From positions 140,968,671-141,032,670 of the forward strand of contig NC_084759.1 in the NCBI RefSeq assembly GCF_028858725.1: a stretch of 64,000 bases of DNA, given 5' to 3'. The position numbers and the translations under genes were made by a program. The notes below the pieces were generated by a model that saw nothing but the letters and a program-made list of their open reading frames with translations, made no database searches and was not told the DNA's origin. How positions within the stretch are numbered: position 1 is the stretch's first letter; every line of letters starts with the position of its first letter. Positions 35,101-50,100 of the stretch are shown piece by piece. The DNA is from Colius striatus. Its lineage: Eukaryota > Chordata > Aves > Coliiformes > Coliidae.

Positions 35101-38100
35101 AAAATTATCTATGTTCCTTCAACTCCTTTACCCTGAAACTAAATAGGCTCGACATAAAATCCCCAAGAAAAGGAGTGGCTTGAGGTAAAGGAGGAAATGC
35201 TGGCAGAACATCAATGTTCCAGGAGAGCATGATAAAAAATTCAAAACACTCAACACAGCTAGGACAGTACTGACTGTTTCTTGTTAACACAGACTATCAC
35301 AGTGAGAAACGAGTTGCTGTCACTACTTTCCTTGCCCTGACGGCGTCACAGCAGCAACCTGAGTACCAGGAACCCACTAAATGCATTTGGGCTTAAAATC
35401 TAGAGTCTGAGAAGCAAAAAGCATGGAGTGATGAACTGGACTGTGCCTGTGGATCCCAAGAGATCTCCTCTGGGGAAATAAGCCTGTTTCCCACAGTAAG
35501 AGCTTTCCCCTTGTCGTATGATTTGTAGCTACGAGAGAGGAGCAGTTTGTGAAACTGTCAAGATAGGTGGAGCCAAGAAAAACAGAGCAGAGCAGAGTTC
35601 ACGAAGGAGACTGTACTTTTTATTAAAGGAAAAAAAAATTAACAACAACAGAAAAGTCATATGAACCAAAATAAAGCATAATAATATCACTGCCACTGCT
35701 CTCATCCTCTTCCAAGGAACATTTTGGCTTGAACAGCCTGCAGAAACGATCCTATTCCTTCCCCTGCCCTCCAACATAACCTCTACTACCTGCAGAGAGT
35801 CAGCACCAAAGCAACATCCTTAAAGGTTTCGGTCTTAGCAGTTTAAATTGAAGTAAATTCAGTTATTTAGAGATCATTTCTTCAGACAGACTGATTTGAA
35901 GCTGTTGGAAGGGAAAAAAGAAAGGAGATCTAGTTGCTCTTTGATCATTTAAGTTTTTTCTCCGTCAGTCACAGTACCTAAGAAACAAAAAAGATCTCTT
36001 ACTGTACCAAAGAACTTACATATAAATAAAATGGATGTTTCAGTGCTGTGGGCCATGATAAAACAGTAATGAATAATTATTTTTAAAGGAAAACTCCTTT
36101 CTAGGACTTATCTAATTAAACTGCCCCCTTCTTGCATCTCTGCTCTACTAAACTTCACTTCTCTCTCCTCCAGTGGAACACATCTCTATTTCTGCATTGT
36201 CATTCTCAAGGCAGACACCTGAACTGCTGCAGGAGGAGATTTTAATCTCCAGTAGTGCAAAACGACTGCTTCACTTCCCTAAGATGACAAGTCTCTCTTT
36301 ACTCTTTTTCTCCAGACTGTTAAGAGCCCCTAGTACATAGATCAGTCAATCATCAGCAAAGAAAATGTCAAAAGCGGCAGAAAAGCCCTAGACAGAACAA
36401 TGGAAACAGAAAGCAGCTCTCCTAAGGCTGAGATATGAAAGTGGAAACACTGTGCATATTTCTAGCAAATTTACTCCCTTCAACATCAGCAAATAACTGG
36501 TCAAATTAAAATCTAGATCTGAACATCATGAGTGAAGAGCCATGGGAAGGCAGAGACAATTTCAGCTATGGGTCACAAATATAAATAATGAGCCTCTTGC
36601 TGAGAGAAGAAAGTTAATTAACTGAGCACCAACAAACACCGATCCCATGCACATAATTCACCTTCTTCAAGCAAGTGAAAAGCAGATGGGCTTGTAACAT
36701 GCATGTGAATCTGAGGGGAAAAAAAAGCAAAAAAGCAGATAGATTCTAAATAACCTTATGCTTTTGCCTTCTTATAGACATTCCAAGACTATTTGAACAC
36801 AGATGAAATCTAACCACAGAAAACAAGATCCGCAGAGCTTGAGAGTAAGTAAATTAATTGGGAGGAGTAGGAAAGGAAGAGGAAAAAACATCCTTACCAA
36901 GTAACTGGCCTTACTGTGCACTTTTCCAGGACACCAAGAATTGGTTCTGATGCAGGAGCACTCAGTCCTGACAAAGTCAGAGACAGCAAAAAGGGAGGGG
37001 AGGCACACGGAGGGAAGGGAGGGAAGAGGAGGAGGAGAAAGGAGGAAAGAGGAGGAAAGGGGAGGGGAGAGCATGTACACTGCATGACAGTTTAAGACCC
37101 AGCATTGCTGTCAGGAAAGAGAATGAAGCTACTGCTAAACTGGGCTGGGAATTGGTTTGCAATGGCTCAAGATGGTAAAAGAATTACATCTTGGTATGAC
37201 CATTCAGGTTCAAAAAGAGTCGGGAAGGAAAAATATGTGTGCCCATGTGTATCTATTTACAGAACCTGGAATGCCAAACATGCTTTTTGCTCCAGAAGAG
37301 AGATCATACTAAAACTTAGAGTCAAGCAGGGTAAATGTAAGAGCTGCACCCAAGCTTTTCACTGCATTTAGTGAAAGAAGCAGGCTGTCCAGAAAAAAGC
37401 AAGATTTCCTTGTTTTCCTGCAGTCGCCCAAACTCAATTTCCACCTGCTTGCAAATCTAAGAGATTGTAAACTAGATGGAGTAACTATTTCACCTCTTAG
37501 CTGACATTTATGTTGCCAGCTGCATCCAAACGCAGTATACAGTGCATTGCAGACATTCCTACTTGGAAGACCTTCACCCTAAAGCGGTAAAACAGACCAA
37601 GGGAAAGGGGAACAGCATACACAACAGCTAGAATTGTAGCATCAACATATTGTATGCACTTGAAGGTAAGAATATGCCAGCCTTTCTCTCATGAACCAAT
37701 CAAACATTACAAACCCCAGTCCCACTCTACCATAAGAAGTTAGCTACATTACCATTTTAGTGCCTGAAGGGACAATGGGAGGGGAACACATTGTTCCAGC
37801 ACATCATCTCATCACCATCTATCTCAGGACCAGGATGAAAAATCAAAAAGCAACTTCTCATCTCAGAAGTTCTACTTCTAATACCCCAATTTCCCATTTC
37901 TCGCAAGCCACACCATTTACTTGAAATCTGCTGCACAGCTATCCAATTTAGCAACCTTTATTCCCTCGAGCTAGCAATTTCACTTCTTGTTAACTGCTGT
38001 CTACCATCCTCAATCAGATGCTTTCCTGGACCTAGAAGCCTCCTGAGCCCACAAAACAACTTGAAGCCTTGGACATACAGAATCATAGAAATGTTTTAGC

Positions 38101-41100
38101 TGGAAGAGACCTTTAAGATCATCAAGTCCAGCCTTTGTCCCAGCCGTATCAACCACTAGACCATTTCCCTAAGTGCAACATCCACTCACCTCTTAAACAA
38201 GTCCAGGGACAGTGACTCCACCACCTCCCTGGGCAGCCCGTTCCAATGCCTGACAACCCTTTCAGGAAAGAAATTCCTCCTCATATCCAGCCTGACACAC
38301 AGAACCTCGGGAGCTCTCCCAGCCGCATCGTGGCTGCACAGCATGACACAGCAAGTGGTCCTGCTGGATGATACAGCTCTGTCAAGCTCTGATTCCACAG
38401 ATTCGAAGTGGGGCACAGGAGGGTTCAGCTGAATCCTTCCCTTCGAATGGCTACTTCTCTCCTGGCAAAGGTTGACTTCAAATCCAAAAACTGAAGAAGA
38501 TCCCAAATTGCATGGTGCCAAGGGAAGGAACAGAACCAGAGACACTAGAGAATTTTTGAGGTCTGCCCCTGAAAAACTGACTCAGCTCTCCTTTGCTCCT
38601 GATGCATGAAAAAAAACCAAACTGGTGCTTCTGGCATCTTCTCAGTTTTAAGTAAGCTCTTAGCAGCTGTAGGAAAGACCCACTTTCAAACCAGTCTGGA
38701 ATAACACAAAAATGGAACCTTTAACTGTCACAGACTCACAAGTGTATACATTGCCCTTACAGCTCTAGCAAAGTACTACCGATGAGTCGATCCTGCACAC
38801 AAGAGTCCCTGTGACAGATGCTTTTCTTAAAAAATGCAAACCACTTCTGTGATGGCTAACAGCCTGCCAGGCAGGCAGCTCTTCTCAGAAACACAAACTC
38901 TCCCAGCTGCAGCTCCCCTCTTCCCTTGCTCCCACCGCTGCTGTCCCCAGAGCATCACCCCACGGACTCGGAACACATGAGAAGCAATGCTGCTCAGTAA
39001 ATATGAACACAGTCATTCTAGGAAAATAAAACACCCAACCCCAAACCAATAAAACCATATATTCCCTTTCTCCACATAAAGTCACAAGTCCACTGGGTCC
39101 CCAAGCCCACGCCCAGAGCAACTCACAAGGGGTTAGTGCAGCTACATTAAGTCGGCTGGAAAGGATTTTCATCACCTTGTTCTCTTTCCTCACCCCTTCT
39201 GCTGTTTCAAAAAATAGCTCTGGCTTGTTTGCTGTACTGCTTATGTCAGTCTGATTTTATGCCTGACTGGAGGTATATAGACAAGCTCGTAGCCCATTAA
39301 ACACCGACTACCCAGATCTGTACATACATGCACAGTCACACAAACACAAAGCAGAGCCCACTCCCTTGGAGGCCACGCTAGGAAGCTGCTTGTTTTCAAG
39401 CTGTATTAAGGAAGTTTACAGGAGACCTCAAATAGGAGCTAGAAAACAGACCACTGCCTCTTCTGAGGTTAAAAAGAAAAGCAGAAAAGTAAAATGGCAC
39501 TAACATCCATCTATCTTAAAGCTGCAAGAACAGACCTTCCCCTGTGATGAAAACAGTTTGAAATGTGAGTGCATTTATCAAATGACCTCAGGTCATTTGG
39601 CTGCATGCTCTTACTGTTTCTGTCCGTTGAAGACAAACAACCTTCCCCAACACTCCCCCAAAAGGCTTTGAAAACTACTACCCATGATTGCTGGGAAGGC
39701 AAAGGATACAGGAAAGGGCAGACGTGCAGAATTTCTGGAACAAACTACTCTTAAAAAAAACAAAACCCTGAACCAACTTCAGGTAAAGCCCTGAAATACG
39801 AGAAGCTGTCCAAATGAGATTTTTCCTAGCAGTGCTTTTTAATCACTGGGTCTTACTGAACAGCTTTTCTTTTTAGAATAAATCAACTTGCTGGAGCCAT
39901 TTCACTAATCCCAGATTAATTCAATTCAAATCTGGCATCCTTCCCAAACCCAGTAATCCAAAGCTCAGCCTCTTTTAGTTCTACCTTCGAGACCCAGCTC
40001 ACCGGCTGCAGTTCTGTGATGTAATTTGAAATGAAACTTTCTCAGCCTGCCATGACTCAGGAACATTGGTTACTAGGAACTGAGGAGTTCCACAAGGAAA
40101 TTCTGCACAAAGAGACCTTGATTGCTCATTCTGTCCATGTTCCTTACACAGCTATCCAATATGCAATAGTTATTTTATCATTTCTTATGAAAATAAATTA
40201 GGACTCACTGACATTTCTGTGCAAAGTGCTCCCCAGTTACTCATCTGCTAAACAAATTTCCTTCTGAAATTTAAGAGGGGAAAAATCCCACATACCATTT
40301 CCAGCAGTCACTAGAGTATGAAGATAACACTACAAAGATAAGCCTCTAGGGCACTGTATTTCTTGTCACGGGTGTTTGCTTCCAAATGCAATTCTGTATG
40401 TATATTAACAGGTAAGAACATACAAACAAAAGCTCACCATATAGCAAAAAATTAGCATCTTAAAACATACTGTATGAAAATCAGCAGTTGTTTGACCTCT
40501 TCAATTTCAACAGCAATCCAACAAACCAGACATGCAAAGAATTGGAATAGACTGCCTGGGGAAACTGTGGAATCCAATCACATAGGTCTCTAATGTCAAC
40601 ATCACAATGAATGGGTAAAAGTCAATTCTGCCTTGAGGCAGAGAGGTGAAATAGATGACTACCCAAGATCCCTTTCCAACTACATGGTCCTGACCTCATG
40701 GGTGGTATTTTTTTTCTTTTTCTGGGGCATTCCTTCTCTCATCTGCTTACTTCTAGCAATTTCTTTTACCTTTCATGCCTACTAAGATTAGTATCACACT
40801 TAGAAATAAGCTTTGAACAAAGTATGAACATGAAACACTGTCTTCTTACCCATCCTCCTTGTTGAATGATATAATCTGCAGAATAGTCTTCTAGATATGT
40901 CACCCCGAAGTTCACAAGTGCACTCAGTGGCTCCTGCCCTCGTCTGGTTAACTCCATCAGAAACTGCTGCAGCAGAATCAGGGGTACCAAGACCTTCAAA
41001 AAACAGCATACAGAAAGCATTATCAATACTGCTGTGTCAATAAAATAGAAGAATTCACGTGTTCCACAGAAAAGGTCTGAATCTGCAAGTCCAAAGATAC

Positions 41101-44100
41101 CAGGGACTATATACTTCATTTTTCATGAAGACACGTGGCAGGAACAATACAACTCAATAAGGAAGAAGCACTTAATCTGATAATGATAAGCAAAAGACCA
41201 CAGCCTAACTTGAGAGTTTCATAGAATAGGAGTTCCTTAAGCTCCATTTTTTTTTCCAACACAAGATTCAGGTAAAAAAGCAGACAGGTCCAGAGCTTGC
41301 TATCCCAGAAGAGGAAAGATGCAATACTACAAATAGCTTGAAGGGATTTGCATCCAAATTGTACTTAGACAGCAAGCTTGTATACATTCTTGAATAGATA
41401 CACTGCACTAGAGAGTGTCTTTTGAAGTTCACACTTGGATTTCAGATAGGACAGAAACCAACCACTCCTCCCAGCAGCATAACACTACAGACGTGTTTAA
41501 AATGAAAAGCACAAACTCCTCTCCATGTTAAACTCTCCCTCCTACGCCAAATTCAATATGTACAGAATTCCCTTCCTCATTTCCTACTCCCATTCCTACT
41601 TCCAAACACTTTAACTGAATGCTCAGCCTTAACCCAAACATGAATTGTTCTGGAAAATGAAGCACTCTGTGAACCCAATTCCTCCATGTTACACAGTTCT
41701 AGACACTTCCTTCTGAAAGTACATTTTTGTTTGCCTAAACAACATGCAGCTGAACTTCTACCCTCTAAATGTATTCTCCTAGAGCACTCAAGTGGCCCTC
41801 TGGGCAAAGTTTATATGCTGCACTTTGCCAAGTTCAGGAAACTGGTATGAATTGAAGTCATTAGCATCTAAAAAAGCACTACTATGATACAAGAGGAAAA
41901 TATTTGTAAGTTTTACTGCACCTCCTTTGTGACAACTGCATTGCACATCTATTCACTATGCAAATTAGAACTTTGTTTCCCAGCTGAAAAAAAGTAGGTG
42001 CAGGCTAATAGTGCTGGCTCAGACTGAACTCCAAATGGCTCCCTCCTTTCCCAGTCTCCTCTTCCATCAGCCCAATATTCTTTTCTGTAAATATCCTCCA
42101 CTACTACTCCCAGAAATCCCACCTTAGGATGCAAAGCTGGAAGAAGATGAACAGGAAAAGTAGGCTGGGTTTGAGATTTGTGCTAAATCCATAGTGGAGT
42201 CACACCGAGATGGACAAGTAAAATCAGATGAGGTCTTAAATATGTCTGTAATCTGATAAATTTAAGATGTTCCAGATGATGAACAACTGAGAGAGTCCAA
42301 TACTATGGCAGACTGGTTATAGTACTGCTCTTTTGAGACAAACAGTTGACACTGCAATCCCTTAACTAGGAACAAGATGGTGCTTGCATCTTAAAAGCCT
42401 TCGGGGTTTTTGAGTTTCTTGTAATTAATCTCAATCAGAGGCAGAAGAGGCGCAAGCTCACAGTGCATAAACATAAGGAACAGGTCAAGGTGAGTTAAGT
42501 GTCAGAAGAAACATCAGTCTTTTTGGATCACAGCAAAAAAAGCGTGCTGTCAAGACTAGGTATCTTTCTGAGGCTTTGGGCACACCCACATAACTCTACA
42601 ACAGCATTAACACTGACATCTCAAAATATTTGACATTTACTTTAAGCTGAAGGCAAGAGAAACAAAGGCAAAAAAAGGCTTCTTGGGAAATGAAGGGAGC
42701 TCAAATGTTGGCAAACTGACTATGATTGTTGCCACCTTCCTTTGCCAACTTAACTATCTAATCCATCCAATCCTTCCAAAATTAGCAAGCCTCTACAGGT
42801 TGAGGGAATGAGGGTCCAAATTAAAAATCTAATATCCAGTCCCATGCAGACTAACAAACACTGCCTGGTTTACCCTTCTGGTTGACGTTGACACTCCTGC
42901 CTTTGAGACGAGCAGGAACGGGAACTGGTTTGCATGCTACTGTGCCTAAATTCATGAAAGAAATTACCTTCATGGTACTTGCATAAAGGTTAACAATAGC
43001 TTCCTGTATATAAGAGTAGCTATGTGAATGGTGATGAGAATTAAATAGATCAAAGTCAAAATAGATTCTTAGCAATTAAAACCAAACTCAATTCCCTCCA
43101 CCAGCACGCCTAGAAAGGAATGCTAGGTGCTATTTATATTCTCATTGAAGAAAAACATACACAGTATGAAGCACAGCATGCCAGAAATAGCTGGGAGAAG
43201 AAAACTTCTAGGGAATAATTAAAAATAACCTCTTTCACTATCAAAAAGTCTTGATTAATTGTGTAAACAAAAGACTTTTGTCAATTACACTACTGCAATC
43301 CCGTAGTACAATATTACAGATTTAAAAGTACACCAAAATTCCCTATTACAAAGAAAGTTCAGAGGCTTTGAAGAAGCTATATCCAAAACATTCACTACTT
43401 TTGTGTACCTTTGGACTATTTCAGCATACAATGAATCTGATCCTTTAAATGACTACTTCTTACATTTTTGTTGTACTATTTTTTGGCTCCATTAATCAGG
43501 AAAAATGGGACAATAAGATGACTGCTAACCTACTTCCCAGATCACTTGTCTCTCAATACCAGTATTATCCTTCTAACTGATGCCCAATAGTGGGCTTACG
43601 TATTCTGGACTACATATTAATTTTTAAATGAATTTTAATTAATTAAAATATTATTTTAAGCAAAAAGCATTAATAGAGTCAATAATAGATTAATAAATTA
43701 ATAAAAGTCAATAATATTCAATTTTTTAATTATATTTATTTTATTACAGAAATATAATTTACCCTAAGTTTGAGGCAGTTTTGGTTTTGTTTTAATGAGA
43801 GCCTTATTTCAAATACAAGGCAAAAACTCCTCCTTTTCTTAGAGAATCCAACAACGTGTCTATTCTTTTCACAACACAATTTCTAAGAAATACATGAAAT
43901 AACACCTTTTCCTACAATATTTTACTGAAAAACAGCATTTCTAATGCCTGTGTGTAAACTTTGATTCTGTGGGATGTTAAAGGAAAAACTGCTGTTCCTA
44001 TGCATTAGTTTCCCTGCAATATTTCTTCATTCAGATCAATGTTTTACTGACTGAAAACATTCCTTTATATCCCATGTGCTAGTCAATTAACCAAATCTTT

Positions 44101-47100
44101 TCAGCAATTCAAAGATAACATTGCACTCTAAAAAAGACTCACATTTTTAAATGGAAAAAATAACAGTTGTATTTAGAAAAGCCTTCTTTCTGCTCCTGCT
44201 TGTATAACAAACGGGTTATTTGAAAACTGGTATGACTAAAAATGACACTCCTTCACAAACGTAAACCAGAAAGATTAATCTTTGATCACATTCAAGCTCC
44301 AACCAGCTAGCCAGTCACGTAACTCAGTACCTCCCAGGAGTATATGCTTACCTGTATGCCATGTTTCTCAAGCATGTAACATCAAAGAAGATTTGCAAAG
44401 ACTACTTTGAGTTTGCTTTAAGCTACAGGGATACTGGGCCTTTAAGGGATCAACATAGCTCCCTGAGTGCATCACATTCAATGTATTGAACAGGTGGGAC
44501 TTTTGTACATACAGATGTATAATAATACATACCTACAACAGCAAAGGCTCAGAAATTTAAAGTGAGATTTTATAGACTAGTTCACAGGCTACTGAAAGCA
44601 GAAAGAGCATCTTGCTGTGCAAGATGCCACTTGAGCACAACAGATACACCTTACATGTAACTGAAAACACATTCCATCTACGAGCTTCAGTTGGTTTATT
44701 TCCTCTAGCCAAGATCAAATCACAAGCCTTGATCACAGAGAATTCTGTCTGTGGGAAAGTGTTTCCACTTTTTTAACCCTTGACATCTGCCACAGCTACT
44801 GTGCATCTTTTTGTTCCAACCAAGAAACTATAGGATATGGTGAGCATGTAAGAGGGAGAGATTTATTACTCCATTTGGCTAGCTCAGCTAGTTGTGTGTT
44901 TTCATATTATCTAGTCTTTTATAAAAGGGAGTAAGCTTCAGTTTTCCCAACAGAGTCAATTTAAATACACATCCTTCAGATTTTCACAAACTTGACGCCA
45001 GCAGAGCCTCATTTTGCTGCTGGATGCCTGCTAATTAGACCTTACGCTTTCTCTATTTATAGCTACTTTAAAAAATTGTTTTTCTAACAGTATCTTCTTT
45101 AGAGTAAAATTGAAGCTAGGCTGAGGTTGGAGGAAAGATATCTAGGTCTCTCCTGTTACATAAAATAAGATTCTGATTAACATGATGAAGGAATTTAAAA
45201 GGAAATGAAACCAACACAAATGTATTCCATCTCCTCAAAACAAGTATTATTAAAGGAACTGCCAGGCATTCTTGGAGCATCAAGCTACCACGAGAACAAC
45301 ATAAACAGATGCTGTGTTAGTCTACAAAATTTCCATTCTAGTTTGCTCATGGACTGTAACTTCTGTAGCAACGAATGTTGTGGGTAAGAAGATGGCGACA
45401 AAGACGTCTTTTGGATGATATTCTCAATCACAAGCTGACGAGGATCAAAATCCACTAGTCACAGGGGCTGCACAAACGTAGCAGTAACAAGGGCTGAATC
45501 ATAAACCCCTAAATGTGGCTGATCCATCTACCCAGGGCTGTACGTTTGAAAGCTGTGTACCAATACGATATGGAGACGCAGTAAGCACCCAACAAGGTCC
45601 ATCCACCTCCTCCCTCATCAGCTGAGCCACAGTGACTGGGTTCATGCTTGGTTTTGGTTTTCACCAACTGAAAAGTAAAATGTGCTAGCTTAAGCCATCT
45701 TGTTTGTTGATCATCAGATTTTATGGTGGTTTAAACCAAAATGCTATGACTCACTCATACACCGATTATAACTGCTGGAGCCATGGGCAGAAACTTGTCA
45801 AGCAAACTGCTTTGTAAGTGCTCACACCCTTAGTTAGTTGATTCATTTCTGAAATAAGCTAGGAAATCTAGTTAAGAAAACGTATTTCTGGGGAAAAAAC
45901 TGTAAAGAGGAGAAAAAAAGATCTCTAGTTCTATTTTAAATTTAAGGCTCGATTTTAACACTCAATTTGTGATTAAACTTGAAAATCGTTTTTACATTAA
46001 TCAGATTAATCAGAGAATTATTAAAATGATTAATTTGAATGATTAAGAAAGATGGATCTGGCAACAGTAATTCTACTCACTCTACAGTAAAGCTATTATA
46101 AGATAGTTCATTCAAAGATTTGCAGTTTGTTTTACAAAGAAGCTCCAGTTTATTTACAGAGTTGCATATTGTTTTAAAAAGAAGCTTTATATTATTTGAG
46201 ATAACTACTCCTGAAAGCAGGTAGGCACACCATCCTTATGATTTCTGAACAACTGAAATATTCTGAAGATACAATCAATGTTTATTTTCACCAAGTTCAT
46301 CACTTTTTTAAACATATATTTTGAACCTGAGATAGGAGCAAAGAAACTATAGTGAAATACTACGAAAATGTCTGTAAGCTGCTAAAGGAATCCATGTCTC
46401 TTGGGAATTTAAAAATATCTCATTATATTTTTAAAATAATGTCAAGCATCAACAATTAATTTTACATTTTACTCTAATAAAGGAAGACTGATGCAATATT
46501 TCCATTTGACAACTGGCTAAATTATCTAAAACCTACATATTATGTCCACATCTACTATTCCGAGAGTGAAAGTTATTTTGTACTATAAACAAGTGGATTC
46601 TTTTTATTCTTAGTCCTCTGTAAAGCATAACTGCACCTCATAAAAACACCATGAACATCAAACAGACACCAAAGTGAAAGTCACTCATTTGGTACCTTGT
46701 TCCATCCAGTGGCATGAGCAGCTGTCTCTTGTGTGCGCTCTCGATACTCTTGATACGTCACTGGCCTGCAGAAGTTAAACCAACACTGAAAGTTATAAAA
46801 GGAAACAAAAGAACAAAATAAAAATTCTCAGTTTCCAGAGAATAAAATATTTGCACATGTACTATCAGCAAATAATTTTCAAGAGCTAACAAGTCTCACA
46901 TTTCAGGAGATAAAAGACCAGCACCAGACAGGAAGGTTTCACCTTCCCTAAGTTATATAATTTCAGATAACTGGTTAAGTGAATACAACTTAAATGACAT
47001 TAGTAGTTTCTCTGATATGCTATCAACATTTCTGAGCTCTTGCTTAGAATGCTTTATAACCTAAGACTTTAAAGATAACAAATTCTACTAAGAAATTAAT

Positions 47101-50100
47101 ATGTGAGACAGAAGCCAATGCAGAGCAAAATTTTTTATAAACAATGTAGGCCATCAACCACCACAGATTGCTTGACTGCATTAACATGTTAATTAACTCT
47201 ATTTGCAAGAAATAGCACTTTTGATCACAAAACTCCCTTTGTATTTCAGTAGATATTTCTGGTTTAGATTATCAGATCTCTCCTTCTCTGAACTGGGATG
47301 ATGAAATTCCTCTCTTCACACTCTTTCCCCTAAGATCATACAGTGTCTTAGAGATAGCAACAATAAAGGCTTTCTGTCAAGAGACAGCAGATGATGTACT
47401 GCTTCAAAAGCACTTGTTCTGAGCCAGATCATGACAAAAGGCAAGTTCAGAGTTCAGTTTAAGGGAAGCAGTGGTAACTGGTATTGGACAAAAGATTGCT
47501 CATTCAACTCCAAGAACCTGTCATGACCTAACAGCCTCCTGTACCATAACATACTTGTTTATATGCATGTAAAAGGACAGGAAAATAGAAGCAAAATAAA
47601 GAAATATTGCATCAAATGGCACTACTGTAGCAAATATGATTAAAATAACAGAGTTAAAGCACACTGGGAAAAACATGATTTGGGTTTGCCATTTTATGTG
47701 CATTCTTTTAACTTCCTTAGTACATTAGTTCCTTTAAAACTCAAACCCAAATGAATCAGCCAGATGATAACAGCAACAGCAGCTGCAGGAAGGATATTAT
47801 TGAGAGATTAAACAGTAGCTCTAGTTTGCTTTATAAAAAAGCATGTGTGTCAACACGTTTTCACAAGCATTTCAGACTTAGTATGTGGATATGTGCGTTC
47901 ATATAAATGAAAAAAATACTTAAAATGCAAATATTTTCCTATAGAAAACACAAGAAGCCTAGAACATCATAGAATCACACAGAATCACAGAATGGTAGGG
48001 GTTGGAGGAGACCTCAAGATATCATCTAGTCCAACTCCCCTGCTAAAGCAGGTCCACCCAGAACAGGGAACTAACAAGCTAGAACCACTTTATTTTCAAA
48101 GACCTCAACTCAGGAACTTTCCAAAAAGAATCAACTTATAGTGCACCAGTTATGATCCCTGAATGTCAAAGAATCAGTCAATTACTTACAACCTTTAAGG
48201 CATTTAAACTCAGAACGCTGTCCTTTCAATTCACCATTTTAGACACACAGAAAGGTTGCGTGTTTTACTGCTAATCTTCCACACTTGTGGCCAGTCTGTG
48301 TTTTTAGTGTGTAGTGAGGTATTTATCAAAACTTTAGCTCTTCAGAAGATACTAAAAGGCCACATGGGACAAATGCCTGGCTTGTAAAGGCAGATAAGCT
48401 TCTGTCATATCTGGAGGAACAGACTAGCATATCTTCTGCCACTTAAGGAAAAATTTGTATCTCATATACTCTGTTCTGTGGGTAAATAACTCTTAGTTTA
48501 TGTAATACTGAATTTACTTTTTGACCTTATAGAAGCAGTCAGTATCTGTATTAGTATCCAAAAGCTAAATGGTGAGCTGACAGTGCATACTTTTCACTTG
48601 GGTGAGTCATGTGAAAAGAAACAACCATCTTCATCTGCCTGGTCAGATGTTACAAGGCACCTTTGCTGTGAAATCCAGGTCAGAGTCCTGGGATAGTTTG
48701 TGTTAGAAGGAACCTTTAAAGATCACAAACAGGAGTTGGACTAGACGATCTATAAAGGTCCCTTCCAACCTCTACCATTCTATGATTCTATGACATGTTT
48801 CCTTGCTTCAGGTTGCCCAAGGTCCTGTTCTACCTAACTTTGAACAATTAGTTTTAAATTGTATTGGTCACAAAATGTCAACCCTTAGTTGTTGACTAGG
48901 GAGCTAGTTAAGGAATAGGGGGACTAGTTAAGGAATCACAGAATGGTTGACATTGGAAGGCACTGCTGGAGAACACCCTGTCCAACCTCCCTGCATAAGC
49001 AGGGGCTCCTAATGCCTGGAAGGCTTTTCATTATCTCCAAGAACAGAGAATTCATAATCTTTCTGCACAACCTGTGCCAGACCTGTGCCCTCACTTCACC
49101 ACAAAAAGTGAGGGTGATGATGTTCAGTTGGAAGTAAACTTCCAGAAGTCTGCCATAAAGTGTATTACCTTCGTGAGGGCAGAGACGCCTCTCCAATGCT
49201 TGTATGTAAAGTTTAAGACTCATGCATCATAAAGTTTATGCTAAGCACTGTTATCTAGGCTTCCAGTACCTTGTTCAAACAATTCATGTCTGGCCACACA
49301 AACTATGAAAGAGCAGTACTACAGATTCTCAGCTTGAGACATACTATTTAAATCAATTCACAAAACATAGACTCTGGTATGAATTTGCTAATGCTGCCTT
49401 CACAACTGGATTTATGTAACTGTCCCTAAAGCAGCACCTTCCAACTCCAGTTCCCTAGAAATATATTTTGGAGGTCACTCAGAACAGCCAGAAATAGTTC
49501 ACATGGATCCATTAAAATCAGGCTGGTAATTTATATTGGAAAACCAAGCAATCACAACAATTTTCTCAATTTGAAAAAGACATTATTAACATACTAGAAC
49601 GTCAAATATCATATGATATTTAAACAACAAGCTTAAACTGGTAGGACAGCTCTTAAGGCACCAAGGTTAGCCCAAGGGTCCAACATTTGCTTCAGATGTG
49701 TATCTGAACGGTGGTCATACAGTACAGAAGTACTGTCATTTCAGGGAAACTCTTGCACTTCTTGAGAACACACTATGAATAAACCTTCAGCCTCACTCCT
49801 AACTATAAGTTAAAATAAATTAATCTGGCTACAGCCCAGCACTCATGAAATTGGCAGTAGCAATTGGCAGCTGCCAGCTGCTAGTTTCAGCAGCCACTCA
49901 AATGATTTGAATTAGTCTCAGAAGTTAAATAATAAAAGTGTAGAAAAATTTTAGAACTTAAATTACTGTGAAGAGCAAATACCACAAAGAACATTACAAC
50001 ACAAAACAAACAAAATAAACCCCAGCCAGATAATGCAATATAAAATGTTGTCCCATCTTTAGCATTTCAGCAACAGTCACAATGCAAAAGGAAATATCTT

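Larger units (their letters stand above)
29190..40849 (-). other. BCL2L13: BCL2L13 intron before the last exon (11.7 kb)
   Basis: The intron contains a CR1 at 38.1 kb, an old CR1 at 40.5 kb, a 63-base purine tract at 37.0 kb and an unexplained splice-flanked open stretch on the + strand at 32.6-32.8 kb. The remainder shows no gene that I can support. Confidence 0.75.

Noticed and set aside
38186-38545. A 119-codon open frame on the - strand
   Set aside because: Its 5' half is unremarkable intron DNA and its 3' half reads through a CR1 fragment ([20 protein letters not shown] is typical CR1-derived translation).
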